From NCBI GenBank assembly GCA_052148715.1, contig JBKQHQ010000209.1, positions 1 through 64,000 of the forward strand: a stretch of 64,000 bases of DNA, given 5' to 3'. Below the pieces are notes generated by a model. It worked only from the letters and a program-made list of their open reading frames with translations. It had not been told where the DNA came from and did no database searches. A program made the translations under genes and the position numbers. This document shows, in pieces, positions 40,917 to 50,094 of this stretch (positions are counted from its first letter, which is position 1; each line of letters begins with the position of its first letter). This DNA is from JBKQHQ01 sp052148715 (GTDB lineage: Bacteria > Pseudomonadota > Alphaproteobacteria > Rhizobiales > Xanthobacteraceae).

Positions 40917-41293
40917 AATTTAGTTTTCTGAATGGCATTTTTAGTGGTTCCGGCAGGCCCCCTATCTATCTTCAACAGTGGCGGGGTCGCGGCGGACGAG
41001 GTCTCAAAATGGAAACCGATCTGGTGATGCTCTCCCTGATGTTCATCGTGCTGCTAGTGGTTGCGCCATAACCTGCAGCGCCATTGCCGGCTTCAGGGTG
41101 TGGGAGAGCGATATGGGCCTCGACGCGTCGGGTCCACGCGCCACGTTGCGGCGCGACCGGCACGGGCGGAAACGCAGCGAAGTTTGCGGCCGGCGTGGAA
41201 ATCGCGATATGAGACAAGATCATTCGCGACGCGAAAAGCAGGATCGGCCGATCTCGCAAGCTATCTATGCGTTATTCCCACTGGAGAATCCAT
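40917..41293. other. intergenic region with one possible micro-ORF
   Basis: A 377-base stretch between the flavoprotein gene and the GlcG/HbpS gene. Apart from the 20-codon frame listed at 41009-41071, it shows only arginine-rich shadow frames. The promoter of the GlcG/HbpS gene should lie near 41200-41280. Confidence 0.5.
41009..41071 (+). CDS. possible 20-residue membrane micropeptide
   Basis: The frame reads METDLVMLSLMFIVLLVVAP: two acidic residues followed by one hydrophobic helix. A weak GACGAGG lies about nine bases upstream. Such short hydrophobic peptides are common as membrane-complex accessories, but a chance frame of this size is also likely. No family is known to me. Confidence 0.25.
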   Translation: METDLVMLSLMFIVLLVVAP

Positions 41294-41728
41294 ATGAGCC
41301 AGCAGCAAGCCGCGCCCCCCACCATACCGTACGGCGCGCCCATCTCATTCGAGGCGGCGAAGAAGGCCATGACCGCGGCCGAAGCCGAGGCGGTGAAAAA
41401 CAAGTGGGGAGTGGCGATTGCGATCTGCGACTCGGGCGGCAACCTGGTGATGCTGCATCGGCTGGACAATGCACAGCTTTCCTCGACGCGGATCGCCGAG
41501 GCCAAGGCGCGGACCTCGGTTGAGTTCCGCAGACCGACCAAGGCGCTCGAGGACGCGGTCGCGGGCGGCGGCGTGGGGCTTAGAGTGCTGACCTTCGGCG
41601 CCTCGGTGGCCGAAGGGGGTGTCCCTATTATTGCCGACGGCAAGATCATCGGCGCGATCGGCGTGTCCGGAGTGGCGTCACACCAGGACGGACAAGTGGC
41701 AAAGGCGGGCGCCGACGCCGTGACCTGA
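41294..41728 (+). CDS. GlcG/HbpS family haem-binding-like protein
   Basis: A 144-residue protein of the DUF336 fold. FEAAKKAMTAAEAEAVKNKW, VAICDSGGNLVMLHRLDNAQ and the C-terminal IIADGKIIGAIGVSGVASHQDGQVAKAGADA are the family's conserved segments. Members occur in glycolate, propanediol and haem-related gene sets; HbpS binds haem and iron outside the cell. No signal peptide is seen here, so it is probably cytoplasmic. The start at 41294 has CTGGAGAA upstream. It converges with the ModA-like gene. Confidence 0.88.
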   Translation: MSQQQAAPPTIPYGAPISFEAAKKAMTAAEAEAVKNKWGVAIAICDSGGNLVMLHRLDNAQLSSTRIAEAKARTSVEFRRPTKALEDAVAGGGVGLRVLTFGASVAEGGVPIIADGKIIGAIGVSGVASHQDGQVAKAGADAVT

Positions 41729-41801
41729 TCGCCGCAGCATCCGGGCCCGAACCGACATCCAGGCTGGGTCCCGAGGCGAGTCATCCGCACGGGGACCGCT
41801 G

Positions 41802-42596
41802 TCAGTTCTTCGCGGCAGACCCCGCCGGCTCCATGCCGGTCTTCTTGATGACCGGCGCGGCGGCCGGCGCCGAGAGGAACCTGATCAGCGCGGCGGCCGC
41901 GTCCGGCTCCTTCGCTCCCGTGGCAACACCCGCCGAGAATATGGTCACCTTCTGGATTTCGGCCGGGATCGGCCCAAGGAGGTCAACTCCCTTCACCGAC
42001 ATCAGCTCGCTCATCTGCTGGAAGCCTAGCTCGGCCTCGCCCCGCGCCACGACCTCGCCGACCGGTTCTGCCGGGATCATCTTGCTCTTGGCCTTGACCT
42101 CTTCGGAAACGCCGAGCCGCTTGTACAGAACCGTCTCGATATAGACGCCGCTCGCGCTGTCGGAATAGGCGATCGATTTCGCATTAGCGAGAGCGCGCTT
42201 GAACGCCTCGACGCTGCTGATGTCCGGCTTCGGTGCACCCGCGCGCACGGCGCCGGCAATCAGCGAGCGTGCAAGGTCCGCGCGGCTCGACGCGACCACC
42301 TTGCCATCTTTGATGAGGTGGTCGAGCGCTTCGCCGGCGATGATGACGACATCGACCGGCTCGCCGCGGGCGATGCGGTTCGGCACGGCTTGCGGGGTGT
42401 CCCCCATCGACGGCCCCCAGGCATTGACGATCGTGTGGCCCGTCGTGCGCTCGAACTCGGCGGCCAGCTCTAGATAGGCAGTTTTGAAACCGGCCGAGCT
42501 CATCACCCTGATCTCGGCCGCGACGGCGGCAGGAGCAAGGAAAAAAAGTCCGGCGATGACCAGCATTACCTGATTGACAGACGATCTCATTTTCAT
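41802..42596 (-). CDS. ModA-like periplasmic substrate-binding protein
   Basis: A 264-residue exported protein with a signal peptide (residues 1-27, ending AVAA), then AEIRVMSSAGFKTAYLELAAEFERTTGH. SIAYSDSASGVYIETVLYKRLG and GEVVARGEAELGFQQMSEL match the type II binding fold of ModA. Molybdate permease and ATPase genes are absent; upstream in the same direction is a citrate/tricarballylate-type MFS carrier. Such orphan ModA-like proteins may bind organic anions rather than molybdate. Confidence 0.85.
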   Translation of the reverse strand: MKMRSSVNQVMLVIAGLFFLAPAAVAAEIRVMSSAGFKTAYLELAAEFERTTGHTIVNAWGPSMGDTPQAVPNRIARGEPVDVVIIAGEALDHLIKDGKVVASSRADLARSLIAGAVRAGAPKPDISSVEAFKRALANAKSIAYSDSASGVYIETVLYKRLGVSEEVKAKSKMIPAEPVGEVVARGEAELGFQQMSELMSVKGVDLLGPIPAEIQKVTIFSAGVATGAKEPDAAAALIRFLSAPAAAPVIKKTGMEPAGSAAKN

Positions 42597-42676
42597 GACG
42601 TTCTCCCCAGCCGACAGACGTCTGAAGATCCTAGCCCAAAGCGTCTTTCGCGCGCTACAGGCTGCCGCACACTCTT

Positions 42677-43969
42677 CTAACCCGCAGCCGCAGCGGCCAC
42701 TCGGGAGGTCTCACCGCGACGATAGACCATGAACGTCGCTGTCAGGCCGCAAATGGCGGCAAATGTCATCCATAGCCCCGGCGCCGCCTTGTCTCCGGTA
42801 AATTTGATCAGAGCCGTCGACACGGCCGGAGTGAAGCCGCCGAACAACGCCGTCGCCAGGCTGTAGGCGAGCGAGAAGCCGACAGTCCGCACGCTGGCCG
42901 GGACGATCTCGGTCAACGCGACCACCATGGCGCCGTTGTAGCTTCCGTACAGGAACGACAGCCAAAGCTCGACGATAAGCATCTTGTTGAACGTCGGTTC
43001 GACAACGAGCCAAGACAGCGCCGGATAGGCCGTCAAGATCGTCAGGATCGTGAACGTCGCGAGAACAGGCTTACGCCCTATCCGATCCGACACGGCTCCC
43101 ATCACCGGAAGCCAGAATAGGTTCGACACCCCGACGCACAAAGCGACGATCAAGCTGTCGATCTCAAGGAGATTCAATACATCCTTGCCAAAGGTCGGCG
43201 TGTATACCGTGATCAAATAGAACGAGACCGTGGTCATGACCACGAGCAGCATGCCGGCGAGCACGATCTGCCAATTTGCCCCGATCGAACGAAACACCTC
43301 CGATGTGCTCGGCCGATGCGCACGGGCGAGAAACGCCTGCGTCTCCTCGAGCGAGCGCCGAATCGCGAAGATAAACGGTACGATCAAGCAGCCGATGAAG
43401 AACGGGATGCGCCAGCCCCAGTCGCCGATTTCGGCAGGGGTGAGCGTCCTGTTGATGACATAGCCGATCAGTGCGGCGACGATGATCGCGACCTGCTGGC
43501 TGCCCGACTGCCAGCTCACATAGAAACCCTTGTTGTTGGACGACGCCATCTCCGCCAGATAGACCGACACGCCGCCGATCTCGACCCCCGCCGAAAAGCC
43601 TTGCAACAGGCGCCCGATCAGAACCAGGAAAGGCGCCAGCAAGCCGATGGTCGCATAGGTCGGCACGAATGCGATCAGGATGGTGCCCATGGCCATGATC
43701 GAGAGCGTCACGATGAGCCCGAGCCGCCGGCCGACACGATCGACATAGGCTCCCAGAACAATCGCTCCGAGCGGACGCATGAGAAATCCCGCGCCGAAGG
43801 TCATGAATGTCAGTAGCAACGATGCAAAGTCGCTACCGGCGGGAAAAAACGCCTTAGCGATGTGCGTGGCGTAGAAGCCGAACAGGAAGAAATCGAACAT
43901 TTCGAGGAAATTGCCGCTCGTGACGCGAAGTACCATCGCGATTTTCGACGACCCCGCTGCGGCACTCAC
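42677..43969 (-). CDS. MFS proton symporter of the citrate/tricarballylate type
   Basis: A 430-residue transporter with 12 predicted helices. The N terminus VLRVTSGNFLEMFDFFLFGFYATHIAKAFFP is the signature of the CitA/TcuC group of metabolite:H+ symporters; residues AGFLMRPLGAIVLGAYVDRVGRR contain the family's loop motif between helices 2 and 3, and LLQGFSAGVEIGGVSVYLAE follows. It probably imports citrate, tricarballylate or a similar polycarboxylate with protons. The ModA-like gene lies 80 bases downstream and may be co-transcribed. Confidence 0.93.
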   Translation of the reverse strand: MSAAAGSSKIAMVLRVTSGNFLEMFDFFLFGFYATHIAKAFFPAGSDFASLLLTFMTFGAGFLMRPLGAIVLGAYVDRVGRRLGLIVTLSIMAMGTILIAFVPTYATIGLLAPFLVLIGRLLQGFSAGVEIGGVSVYLAEMASSNNKGFYVSWQSGSQQVAIIVAALIGYVINRTLTPAEIGDWGWRIPFFIGCLIVPFIFAIRRSLEETQAFLARAHRPSTSEVFRSIGANWQIVLAGMLLVVMTTVSFYLITVYTPTFGKDVLNLLEIDSLIVALCVGVSNLFWLPVMGAVSDRIGRKPVLATFTILTILTAYPALSWLVVEPTFNKMLIVELWLSFLYGSYNGAMVVALTEIVPASVRTVGFSLAYSLATALFGGFTPAVSTALIKFTGDKAAPGLWMTFAAICGLTATFMVYRRGETSRVAAAAAG

Positions 43970-44028
43970 GAGACGTATCTCCTGTCGATGCCCGAATTGC
44001 CGGCACGCCTAATATTCATCATAGCGCC

Positions 44029-44394
44029 TCAGCCCTCCGGCGGAAGGACAACGCAGAATAGAACGCCCTTGTTAGGGGCTACTTGTCTTGGCGCGCAGAC
44101 GTGAGCGCCACCATCAGGCGCAATCACGTTGTTGATCTTGTCTTGAGGAACCGGCACCCATTCGCCGTCCACTTTGACCTCGTAGTGGTCGCCAACCATC
44201 CGACCCTGGGTCGGCCGACAATCCATCAGGTTGCAGCACGAGCCTTGACCGTCGTTTCTCTTGAGCTTTGAATAAAAGCCCTGATGCCACTTATCGTGGC
44301 CTGCTCCATGATATCCTTCTTGCGCCGCGGCACCAACGCAGTGAACCACGAAGAGCGTACTGCCGACAAGCGTGATGAACTTCCGCCGCGTCAT
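44029..44394 (-). CDS. small secreted Cys-containing protein of unknown function
   Basis: A 121-residue exported protein. The first 24 residues (TRRKFITLVGSTLFVVHCVGAAA) form a signal peptide with an RRKF start. The mature part has GHDKWHQGFYSKLKRNDGQ, then SCCNLMDCRPT, KVDGEWVPVPQDKI and VCAPRQVAPNKGVLFCVVLP; five cysteines suggest disulfides. The ATG at 44394 is chosen because the signal peptide begins there. It lies just behind the MFS carrier start in the same direction. I do not recognise a named domain, although similar proteins seem common in Bradyrhizobium-like genomes. Confidence 0.8.
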   Translation of the reverse strand: MTRRKFITLVGSTLFVVHCVGAAAQEGYHGAGHDKWHQGFYSKLKRNDGQGSCCNLMDCRPTQGRMVGDHYEVKVDGEWVPVPQDKINNVIAPDGGAHVCAPRQVAPNKGVLFCVVLPPEG

Positions 44395-44723
44395 TCGACC
44401 CTCCCAACCGAGGACCATGCTGCGACCAGCCGTAATCAATTTCGCCACGCAACTGCGCCGTGCATCACACCTAAGCAGCATTAGCGTGTTGCACAACACG
44501 CTCCTCTGGGCACTGCCCATACCGGGGACCGGATATTCACGTCAGCAGCAGTCAACTGCCCCCGGATTTGAAGGCCAGGGCTTGCGCTTTTTCTGCAAAG
44601 TGATCTAACTTGCTCCTTACGCGCGTGACGGGGCGGCGCGCCCGCCATTGCGCTTTCCTTGACTTAGACAGGGACAATTGCGCGCCTTTGCATTAATGGG
44701 TTTCGATCCAAAGGAGGACACCT
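44395..44723. other. intergenic region, no gene seen
   Basis: A 329-base stretch between two divergent small secreted-protein genes. Shadow frames here lack ribosome sites. Around 44655-44705 the sequence is AT-richer (CCTTGACTTAGACAGGG, GCATTAATGGG) and probably holds the promoter of the 74-residue gene: TTGACT at 44658 is the best -35 candidate. Confidence 0.5.
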
Positions 44724-44948
44724 ATGGCTAGACTGTCGATCCTTGCTGTCGCGGTCGCGGCGATCGTGACGGCCGGTTATGCGCAGGCGCAGACCCTGCG
44801 TGGCATGGCGGACATGAAGGCCGCCACAGAGAATTTCACGCCGATCCAGAAGGCGGCGTGCGGCGGCTATACGGGGGCCTATGGCTGTGGTCCGGGCTGG
44901 ACTTGGCGCTATGGCCGGCGGGGCTGGGCTTGCTATCGTTGCTGGTAA
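44724..44948 (+). CDS. small secreted Gly/Trp/Cys-rich protein
   Basis: A 74-residue precursor with a clear signal peptide (residues 1-23, MARLSILAVAVAAIVTAGYA then QAQ). The mature part ends in a Gly, aromatic and Cys-rich tail (ACGGYTGAYGCGPGWTWRY, GWACYRCW) with four cysteines. A strong AAAGGAGGA ribosome site lies eight bases before the ATG, suggesting high expression. Function unknown; it may be an envelope peptide. Confidence 0.78.
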   Translation: MARLSILAVAVAAIVTAGYAQAQTLRGMADMKAATENFTPIQKAACGGYTGAYGCGPGWTWRYGRRGWACYRCW

Positions 44949-45046
44949 TCAGCACCGAGACTGCGTGGCGGCCGACCGGGCGAGGGTCGGCCGCTTCGAC
45001 GACATCAAGGTGCTCGAATTGACGTTGCAGTGAATGACCCGCCTTT

Positions 45047-46246
45047 TCAGCGGACGGCGCTGAAAGTCGCTTCGCGGATCTCCTTGAGCTTACCCGCGTG
45101 ATCCGCGAGCTTTCGAAAGACCCAAAAAGCGGCGCAGCAGACGAGCAGCATGGCGGCCCCAAGGTCGAACGTGATGCGCGAGCTCCTGATGATGCTGGCG
45201 GCATAGCCGCCGATCCAGGGTCCGAGGACGACGGCGAGATAGAAGAGGGTGTAGAAGACCCCCATGCCGATGGCGCGGGTCTCGGGCGGGAGCACCCGCG
45301 TCGGCAGGCTCATGATCGGCCCTGCCGGGATCCCGCACACAAAGCCGAGCACGATGAACGCGGGCAAGACCGCATCGGCACGCGCAGCGACGACGAGCAT
45401 CGCAGCAAAGGCAAGAAAGCCGCCCAGTAGAACTGTCCGGTCCCACCCGGTTCGATCGGCAAGGAAGCCGCCGAGCGGAACCGACAGCGCCACGAGCCAG
45501 AGCACGACGCTGGTTGCGCCGCTCGCCGCCGCCACCGACCATCCCCGCTCGGCGAGCATCGACGGCCCGAAGCTGAAGATCATGCCGATGCTGGCATTGA
45601 AGAGACCCCAGATCAGCCCTGCCACGATCACGGCGAGCAGCGTCGCGCCGCCGGGCCTAGCGCCGCTTGCGGAAGCCGCCGCTCGTACCGCCGGCGGCGC
45701 GCGGTAGCGCCCCGCGAACGCGATCATTGCGATGATGACCAAAGCCGTCGTGAGGAGCACCGCGGACGAGAGGCCACCGCTCGTCGCAACGGGAGGCAGG
45801 GCGACAAGGGCGAGCGCAATCCCGAAGGGCCACGAATTGACGAAGATCCCCATGGCCGTCGCGATCTCTTTGCCGGCAAACCAGTCAGTGACCATCTTCG
45901 ACATCAGCACGTTCAACAGAACGCCGCCGGTTCCGGCGAAGAGCCGAGCGAGGATCTGGAGGTGCCAGGCATGCGCGAAGGCCATGATGAGACCGCCGCA
46001 GATCATCAGCGCAAGCCCGGCAATGACGACGCGCTTGTCGCCATACCGCTCGCCGATGGCGCCCCCCGGTAAGGCCAAGGCGATACCGGGCGCGAGATAG
46101 AGACCGATCAACAGGCCGATCTCGGCAGGACCGACGCCAAACTCTTGCCTGACCATCGGGGCCAGCGCCGCAACGCTTTGAAACTGAAATGCCATCGCGG
46201 TTCTGACTGCAAACAGCAGTGCAAGAACACTCCACCGACCGGTCAT
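45047..46246 (-). CDS. MFS transporter, NarK/cyanate-permease-like
   Basis: A 399-residue carrier with 12 predicted helices. The ATG at 46246 gives MTGRWSVLALLFAVRTAMAFQFQS, the start of helix 1; the longer frame upstream is basic and not family-like. GLLIGLYLAPGIALALPGGAIGERYGDKRVV carries the loop 2-3 motif, and GGFLADRTGWDRTVLLGGF marks the second half. The subgroup (CynX/NimT-like or NarK-like) cannot be fixed and the substrate is unknown. It lies 163 bases downstream of the membrane gene 46410-46802, possibly in one unit. Confidence 0.88.
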   Translation of the reverse strand: MTGRWSVLALLFAVRTAMAFQFQSVAALAPMVRQEFGVGPAEIGLLIGLYLAPGIALALPGGAIGERYGDKRVVIAGLALMICGGLIMAFAHAWHLQILARLFAGTGGVLLNVLMSKMVTDWFAGKEIATAMGIFVNSWPFGIALALVALPPVATSGGLSSAVLLTTALVIIAMIAFAGRYRAPPAVRAAASASGARPGGATLLAVIVAGLIWGLFNASIGMIFSFGPSMLAERGWSVAAASGATSVVLWLVALSVPLGGFLADRTGWDRTVLLGGFLAFAAMLVVAARADAVLPAFIVLGFVCGIPAGPIMSLPTRVLPPETRAIGMGVFYTLFYLAVVLGPWIGGYAASIIRSSRITFDLGAAMLLVCCAAFWVFRKLADHAGKLKEIREATFSAVR

Positions 46247-46409
46247 GGGCGATCTCTGGGCAACGCCGCGAAGCTGCCCTTCCAGAACGCTCGGCCATGC
46301 GTGCCTTGCACGCGCGCGCTCCGCCGACGCCGATGCCGAGGAAACGGAAACGCTTGGTGCGTGGCCTCCGCATGACGAAACGTCTGGCGGTCGTTGCGGA
46401 TGCAGCGCA

Positions 46410-46802
46410 TCACGCGCTGAAGCTCGCAAAACTCAGGTAGATACCCAGAACCAGTGTTGCGCCCATGTAGACGTAGAAGAGCTCTTCGTAGCGCAGCGCC
46501 TCGAAGACTTTGAGCACCGCATCTTGCGGGAGGGCGAGCAGGACGGCGCCTCGGATCACCGCCAGCCATCCAACAAGGGTGATGACGACCGGCAGCGCGC
46601 CCCCCGACCAGATATTGTGACCGAGCACCATGGCGAGGCCGGCGGCGAGGCCGAGCATTTCGGCGAACAGCAGAAGCGGCGGGTTCCCGATCAGCGCCCT
46701 GACGGTTGCGACGGCGCTTTGCTTGCGCGCGATCATCGCCAGCGCCAGGATGATGCAGTAGATGCCAAGGAGCTTGCCGAGGAAGATCGTGAGCGGCAAC
46801 AT
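46410..46802 (-). CDS. four-helix inner-membrane protein of unknown function
   Basis: A 130-residue protein with four predicted membrane helices, starting LPLTIFLGKLLGIYCIILALAMIAR. A conserved-looking LRYEELFYVYMGATLVLGIY lies at the C terminus. The ATG at 46802 is preceded by GGGAGG; a GTG two codons earlier is the alternative. It has no recognisable domain, and the divergent gene upstream encodes a Liv-type binding protein. Confidence 0.75.
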   Translation of the reverse strand: MLPLTIFLGKLLGIYCIILALAMIARKQSAVATVRALIGNPPLLLFAEMLGLAAGLAMVLGHNIWSGGALPVVITLVGWLAVIRGAVLLALPQDAVLKVFEALRYEELFYVYMGATLVLGIYLSFASFSA

Positions 46803-47021
46803 GCGCACCTCCCGGATTCAAGCCATCTTCCAAGGGATGACGGGGTTATTAAAGCAATAGTGCCGCAATGAACGGGCATTAACAAGATCGAGACCCGGCC
46901 ATGGCCGACCTAGGCCATTGCCGATTTCGAACGTCAATGCGAGCGAAATCCTGACGCTTTGCGGGTGCAGGCCTTGAGTATAAGATTGGAAAAAGATCGG
47001 GTGGATTTGGGAGGATCTTGG

Positions 47022-48290
47022 ATGCTTTGCCAGCTCGACAATCGGGCCTTTACCTGGCTTACCGCGGCCTTGGCGGCAGCGTGCATCTTGTCGCCGGCGC
47101 CGGGGTCCGCCGAGTCCGGTGATCCGATCAAGATCGGCTATGCGATATCGTTGACCGGGCCGCTCGCGCCCAACGGCAAGTCGGCGGCGCTCGCGCAAAA
47201 AATCTGGGAGGACGACACCAACGCGCGCGGCGGGCTGCTCGGACGTGCGGTCAAGCTCATCGTCTACGACGACCAATCCAATCCGGCGACGATACCGGGC
47301 ATCTACACCAAGCTGCTCGACGCCGACAAAGTGGAGCTGGTCAACGGTCCCTACGGCACCAACGCCGTGGCGCCGGCCATGCTGATTGCAATGCAGCGGG
47401 GCAAGCTGCTCGTCGGGCTGCTGGCTCTCGCCATCAACACCGAGTTCAACTATCCAAAATATTTCTCCATGACGCCCAATGGGCCGAACCCGAAGGCCGG
47501 GATCACCAAGGGTTTCTTCGATATAGCGATGGCGCAGAACCCGCGGCCACAGACGGTCGCGATCGTCGGCGCCGACGCCGAGTTTTCCAGAAATGCCGCG
47601 GACGGTGCCCGCGAGAACGCGGGCGCCGCCGGGCTCAAGATCGTCTACGACAAGACCTATCCGCCCAATACCAGCGACTTTGCGCCGATCGTGCGGGCGA
47701 TCGCGGCGACAAATCCGGATGTCGTCGTGATCTGCTCGTATCCGCTCGATTCGGTCGGCATGGTGCGGGCCATCAACGAAATCGGCTTCAAGCCGAAAAT
47801 GATCGGCGGCGGAATGGTCGGCCTGCAGTCGACCGCGTTCAAGCTCCAGCTCGGCCCGCTCCTCAATGGATTCGTCAACTTCGATTTCTGGCTGCCGGTG
47901 CCGAAGCTGGACTTTCCGGGCACGGCGGAATTCATGAAAAAATATCAGGCGCGCGCCGCCGCCGAGGGTGTCGATCCGTTGGGATATTTTCTGGCGCCGT
48001 GGGGCTACGCTCAGCTGCAGGTTCTGGGTCAGGCTATCGAGGCCACGAAGAGCCTCGACGACAGCAAGCTTGCCGACTACATCCACCACACGACCTTCAA
48101 GACCGTGGTCGGCGACGTGACGTTCGGGCCGCGCGGCGAATGGGCTCAGGCGCGCGTGCTGCAGGTCCAGTTCCAAGGCGTCAAGGGCAACGACCTTGGC
48201 CAGTTCAAGGATACAGCCACGCAAGTTGTCGTGACGCCGGCCGAATACAAGTCGGGCGAGGTGATCTACCCCTACGAGAAGGCGAAGTAG
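47022..48290 (+). CDS. Liv-type ABC transporter substrate-binding protein
   Basis: A 422-residue periplasmic protein. The signal peptide (residues 1-30, ending SAES) precedes GDPIKIGYAISLTGPLAPNG; then NARGGLLGRAVKLIVYDDQS and QTVAIVGADAEFSRNAADGA follow the LivJ pattern. The ATG at 47022 is favoured by GGGAGGAT just upstream. No permease or ATPase gene is adjacent, so it must work with a Liv core encoded elsewhere, possibly the one at 33480-37062. It converges with an acyl-CoA ligase gene 34 bases downstream, and the pair may handle a carboxylic acid. Confidence 0.9.
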   Translation: MLCQLDNRAFTWLTAALAAACILSPAPGSAESGDPIKIGYAISLTGPLAPNGKSAALAQKIWEDDTNARGGLLGRAVKLIVYDDQSNPATIPGIYTKLLDADKVELVNGPYGTNAVAPAMLIAMQRGKLLVGLLALAINTEFNYPKYFSMTPNGPNPKAGITKGFFDIAMAQNPRPQTVAIVGADAEFSRNAADGARENAGAAGLKIVYDKTYPPNTSDFAPIVRAIAATNPDVVVICSYPLDSVGMVRAINEIGFKPKMIGGGMVGLQSTAFKLQLGPLLNGFVNFDFWLPVPKLDFPGTAEFMKKYQARAAAEGVDPLGYFLAPWGYAQLQVLGQAIEATKSLDDSKLADYIHHTTFKTVVGDVTFGPRGEWAQARVLQVQFQGVKGNDLGQFKDTATQVVVTPAEYKSGEVIYPYEKAK

Positions 48291-48324
48291 CGGGGTCGAT
48301 GCACCAGCCGTAAATTGCTGTATA

Positions 48325-49869
48325 TCAGTCCTGATAAAGATCGCGAAACCGCTCGCGCAGAACCGTCTTCTGCACCTTGCCGACATCGTTGCGCGGGAGC
48401 GATTCGACGAACAGGACCCGTTTCGGCGCCTTGTAGCCCGCGAGATTTTCCTTCACGTGGCGGATGATCTCGGCCTCGTCGGGCGCCTGGCCGTTCGCCC
48501 GCACGACCACGGCGGTGACCGCCTCGCCGTAATCGCCATGCGGCAAGCCGACGATGCTCGTTTCCCCCACCCCGGGAATCTCATCGATCACGCTCTCCAC
48601 TTCGAGCGGATAGACGTTGTAGCCGCCCGAGATGATCATGTCGCTGGAGCGCCCTACCAGCGTCAGACAGCCCTCGGCATCGATGCGGCCGAGGTCGCCG
48701 GTGTCGAACCAGCCGTCGGCCTGCAGCACCTTGGCGGTCTGGGCCGGCTGACGCCAGTAACCCCTGAAGACATGCGCGCCGCGGACGTGCACGGCCCCGA
48801 CGGTGCCCACCGGCAGCGGCGCGCCCTCCGGGCCGGCGATCCTGATCTCGATCCCCGGCAACGGCGGGCCGACCGTGCCCTGCTTGCGCTCGCCGTCGAT
48901 CGGGTTCGACGCATTGATCGCGGTCTCGCTCATGCCGTAACGCTCGACGATGCGGTGGCCGGTCCTCGCCTCGAACTCGTTGAAGACGCCCGCCGACAGG
49001 GGCGCCGAGCCGCAGGCAAAGAGACGCACGGAGCGACATTGCGCGCGATCGAGGCGCGGGCTCGTAACGAGCCGGGTATACATCGTCGGCACACCCATGA
49101 AGACCGTCACACGCGGCATGAGCGAGATCGTCTGATCAAGGTTGAACCGGTCGCAGAGGATCACGCTCGAGGTGGACAGTAGCGTGCAGCTCAGCGAGAC
49201 GAAGAGCCCGTGTGAATGAAAGGCGGGCAGGGCATGCAGCAGCACGTCCGCCGAAGTGAAGCGCCAGAACGCGCTGAGGCTGAGCCCATTGGCGGCGATG
49301 TTACCATGGCTCAGCATCGCGCCTTTCGGGCGGCCCGTGGTGCCGGAGGTGTAAAGGATGACCGCCAAGTCATCCCCACGAACCGCAGGCTCCTCGAATT
49401 CCGCGCACTCGGCCGCGGCCGCGGCCATGAGGCTGCCGGCACCGCTCGCGTCGAGCGACAGGATGCGAAGCGTGCGGGCCGCGGGGGCGAGAGCGCGCAA
49501 AGCGTCCTCCTCGCCCGGCGTGCCGATCACGACCTCCGGCTCGGCATCGTGCAGGATATGCGCGGTCTCCGCCGTCTTGAAATCCGGATTGATCGGGACA
49601 TAGACGAGCCCTGCGCGCAGACACGCGAGATAGAGGAGGATCTGCTCCGGCGATTTGGCGACCTTGGCGGCGACGCGGCCGCCCGCCTGCGCCCCGACCG
49701 CGCGCAACACGCGGGCGATCTGCGCGGTGCGCGCCAGCATCTCGCCGTAGCTGATGGTAGATCCCTCGGGCGTTCGTAGGAAAGGACGCTCAGCTGCAGC
49801 CGCCGCCCGCTCGCCGACCAGGGCGAAGAAGGAACGGCCATCGGGTGGGGTTTGCCGAGCCGCCGTCAT
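48325..49869 (-). CDS. acyl-CoA ligase, malonyl-CoA synthetase-like
   Basis: A 514-residue adenylate-forming enzyme that activates a carboxylate with ATP and CoA. The P-loop motif is LYTSGTTGRPKGAMLSHGN (about residues 171-189), followed by RYGMSETAINASNP, the adenylate-binding GWFDTGDLGRIDAEG and the C-terminal lysine in LPRNDVGKVQKTVLRERF. Sequence features such as KVAKSPEQILLYLACLRAGLVYVPIN and GMSE resemble malonyl-CoA synthetase MatB, which would give malonyl-CoA from malonate. Other small acids remain possible. Confidence 0.88.
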   Translation of the reverse strand: MTAARQTPPDGRSFFALVGERAAAAAERPFLRTPEGSTISYGEMLARTAQIARVLRAVGAQAGGRVAAKVAKSPEQILLYLACLRAGLVYVPINPDFKTAETAHILHDAEPEVVIGTPGEEDALRALAPAARTLRILSLDASGAGSLMAAAAAECAEFEEPAVRGDDLAVILYTSGTTGRPKGAMLSHGNIAANGLSLSAFWRFTSADVLLHALPAFHSHGLFVSLSCTLLSTSSVILCDRFNLDQTISLMPRVTVFMGVPTMYTRLVTSPRLDRAQCRSVRLFACGSAPLSAGVFNEFEARTGHRIVERYGMSETAINASNPIDGERKQGTVGPPLPGIEIRIAGPEGAPLPVGTVGAVHVRGAHVFRGYWRQPAQTAKVLQADGWFDTGDLGRIDAEGCLTLVGRSSDMIISGGYNVYPLEVESVIDEIPGVGETSIVGLPHGDYGEAVTAVVVRANGQAPDEAEIIRHVKENLAGYKAPKRVLFVESLPRNDVGKVQKTVLRERFRDLYQD

Positions 49870-50094
49870 GGAAAGTTGCGTCGTGACCGTCGAGGTTTAT
49901 GGCGATGCGATACTATGGCGGATATCAACAGCCGGTCGCAAGCCGCGCTCATGCTTCGTCGCAGGCGCATCAGCTTGGTCGTCCTCGATTCGGCAGGCTA
50001 GCTCGTTGCCGCGGTCCGGATGGACGGGCCCTCATCCCCCTAGCCGGACTAAGTCGGCTGCCATTGCGCCCCTCAAGTGTGAGATCGTTTCATC

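Noticed and set aside
41802..42596. Molybdate-binding ModA supplying the NarG cofactor
   Set aside because: The fold is ModA-like, but no modB or modC is present and the gene is 30 kb from nar beside an organic-acid carrier, so a molybdate role is not supported.
46247..46429. 61-residue N-terminal extension of the MFS carrier
   Set aside because: It is basic and serine-rich without membrane character and runs back into the 3' end of the next gene; the ATG at 46246 begins right before helix 1.
46818..48386. 522-codon minus-strand frame across the Liv binding protein
   Set aside because: The plus strand carries a recognisable periplasmic binding protein; the antisense frame is low in hydrophobic patterning and lacks any motif.
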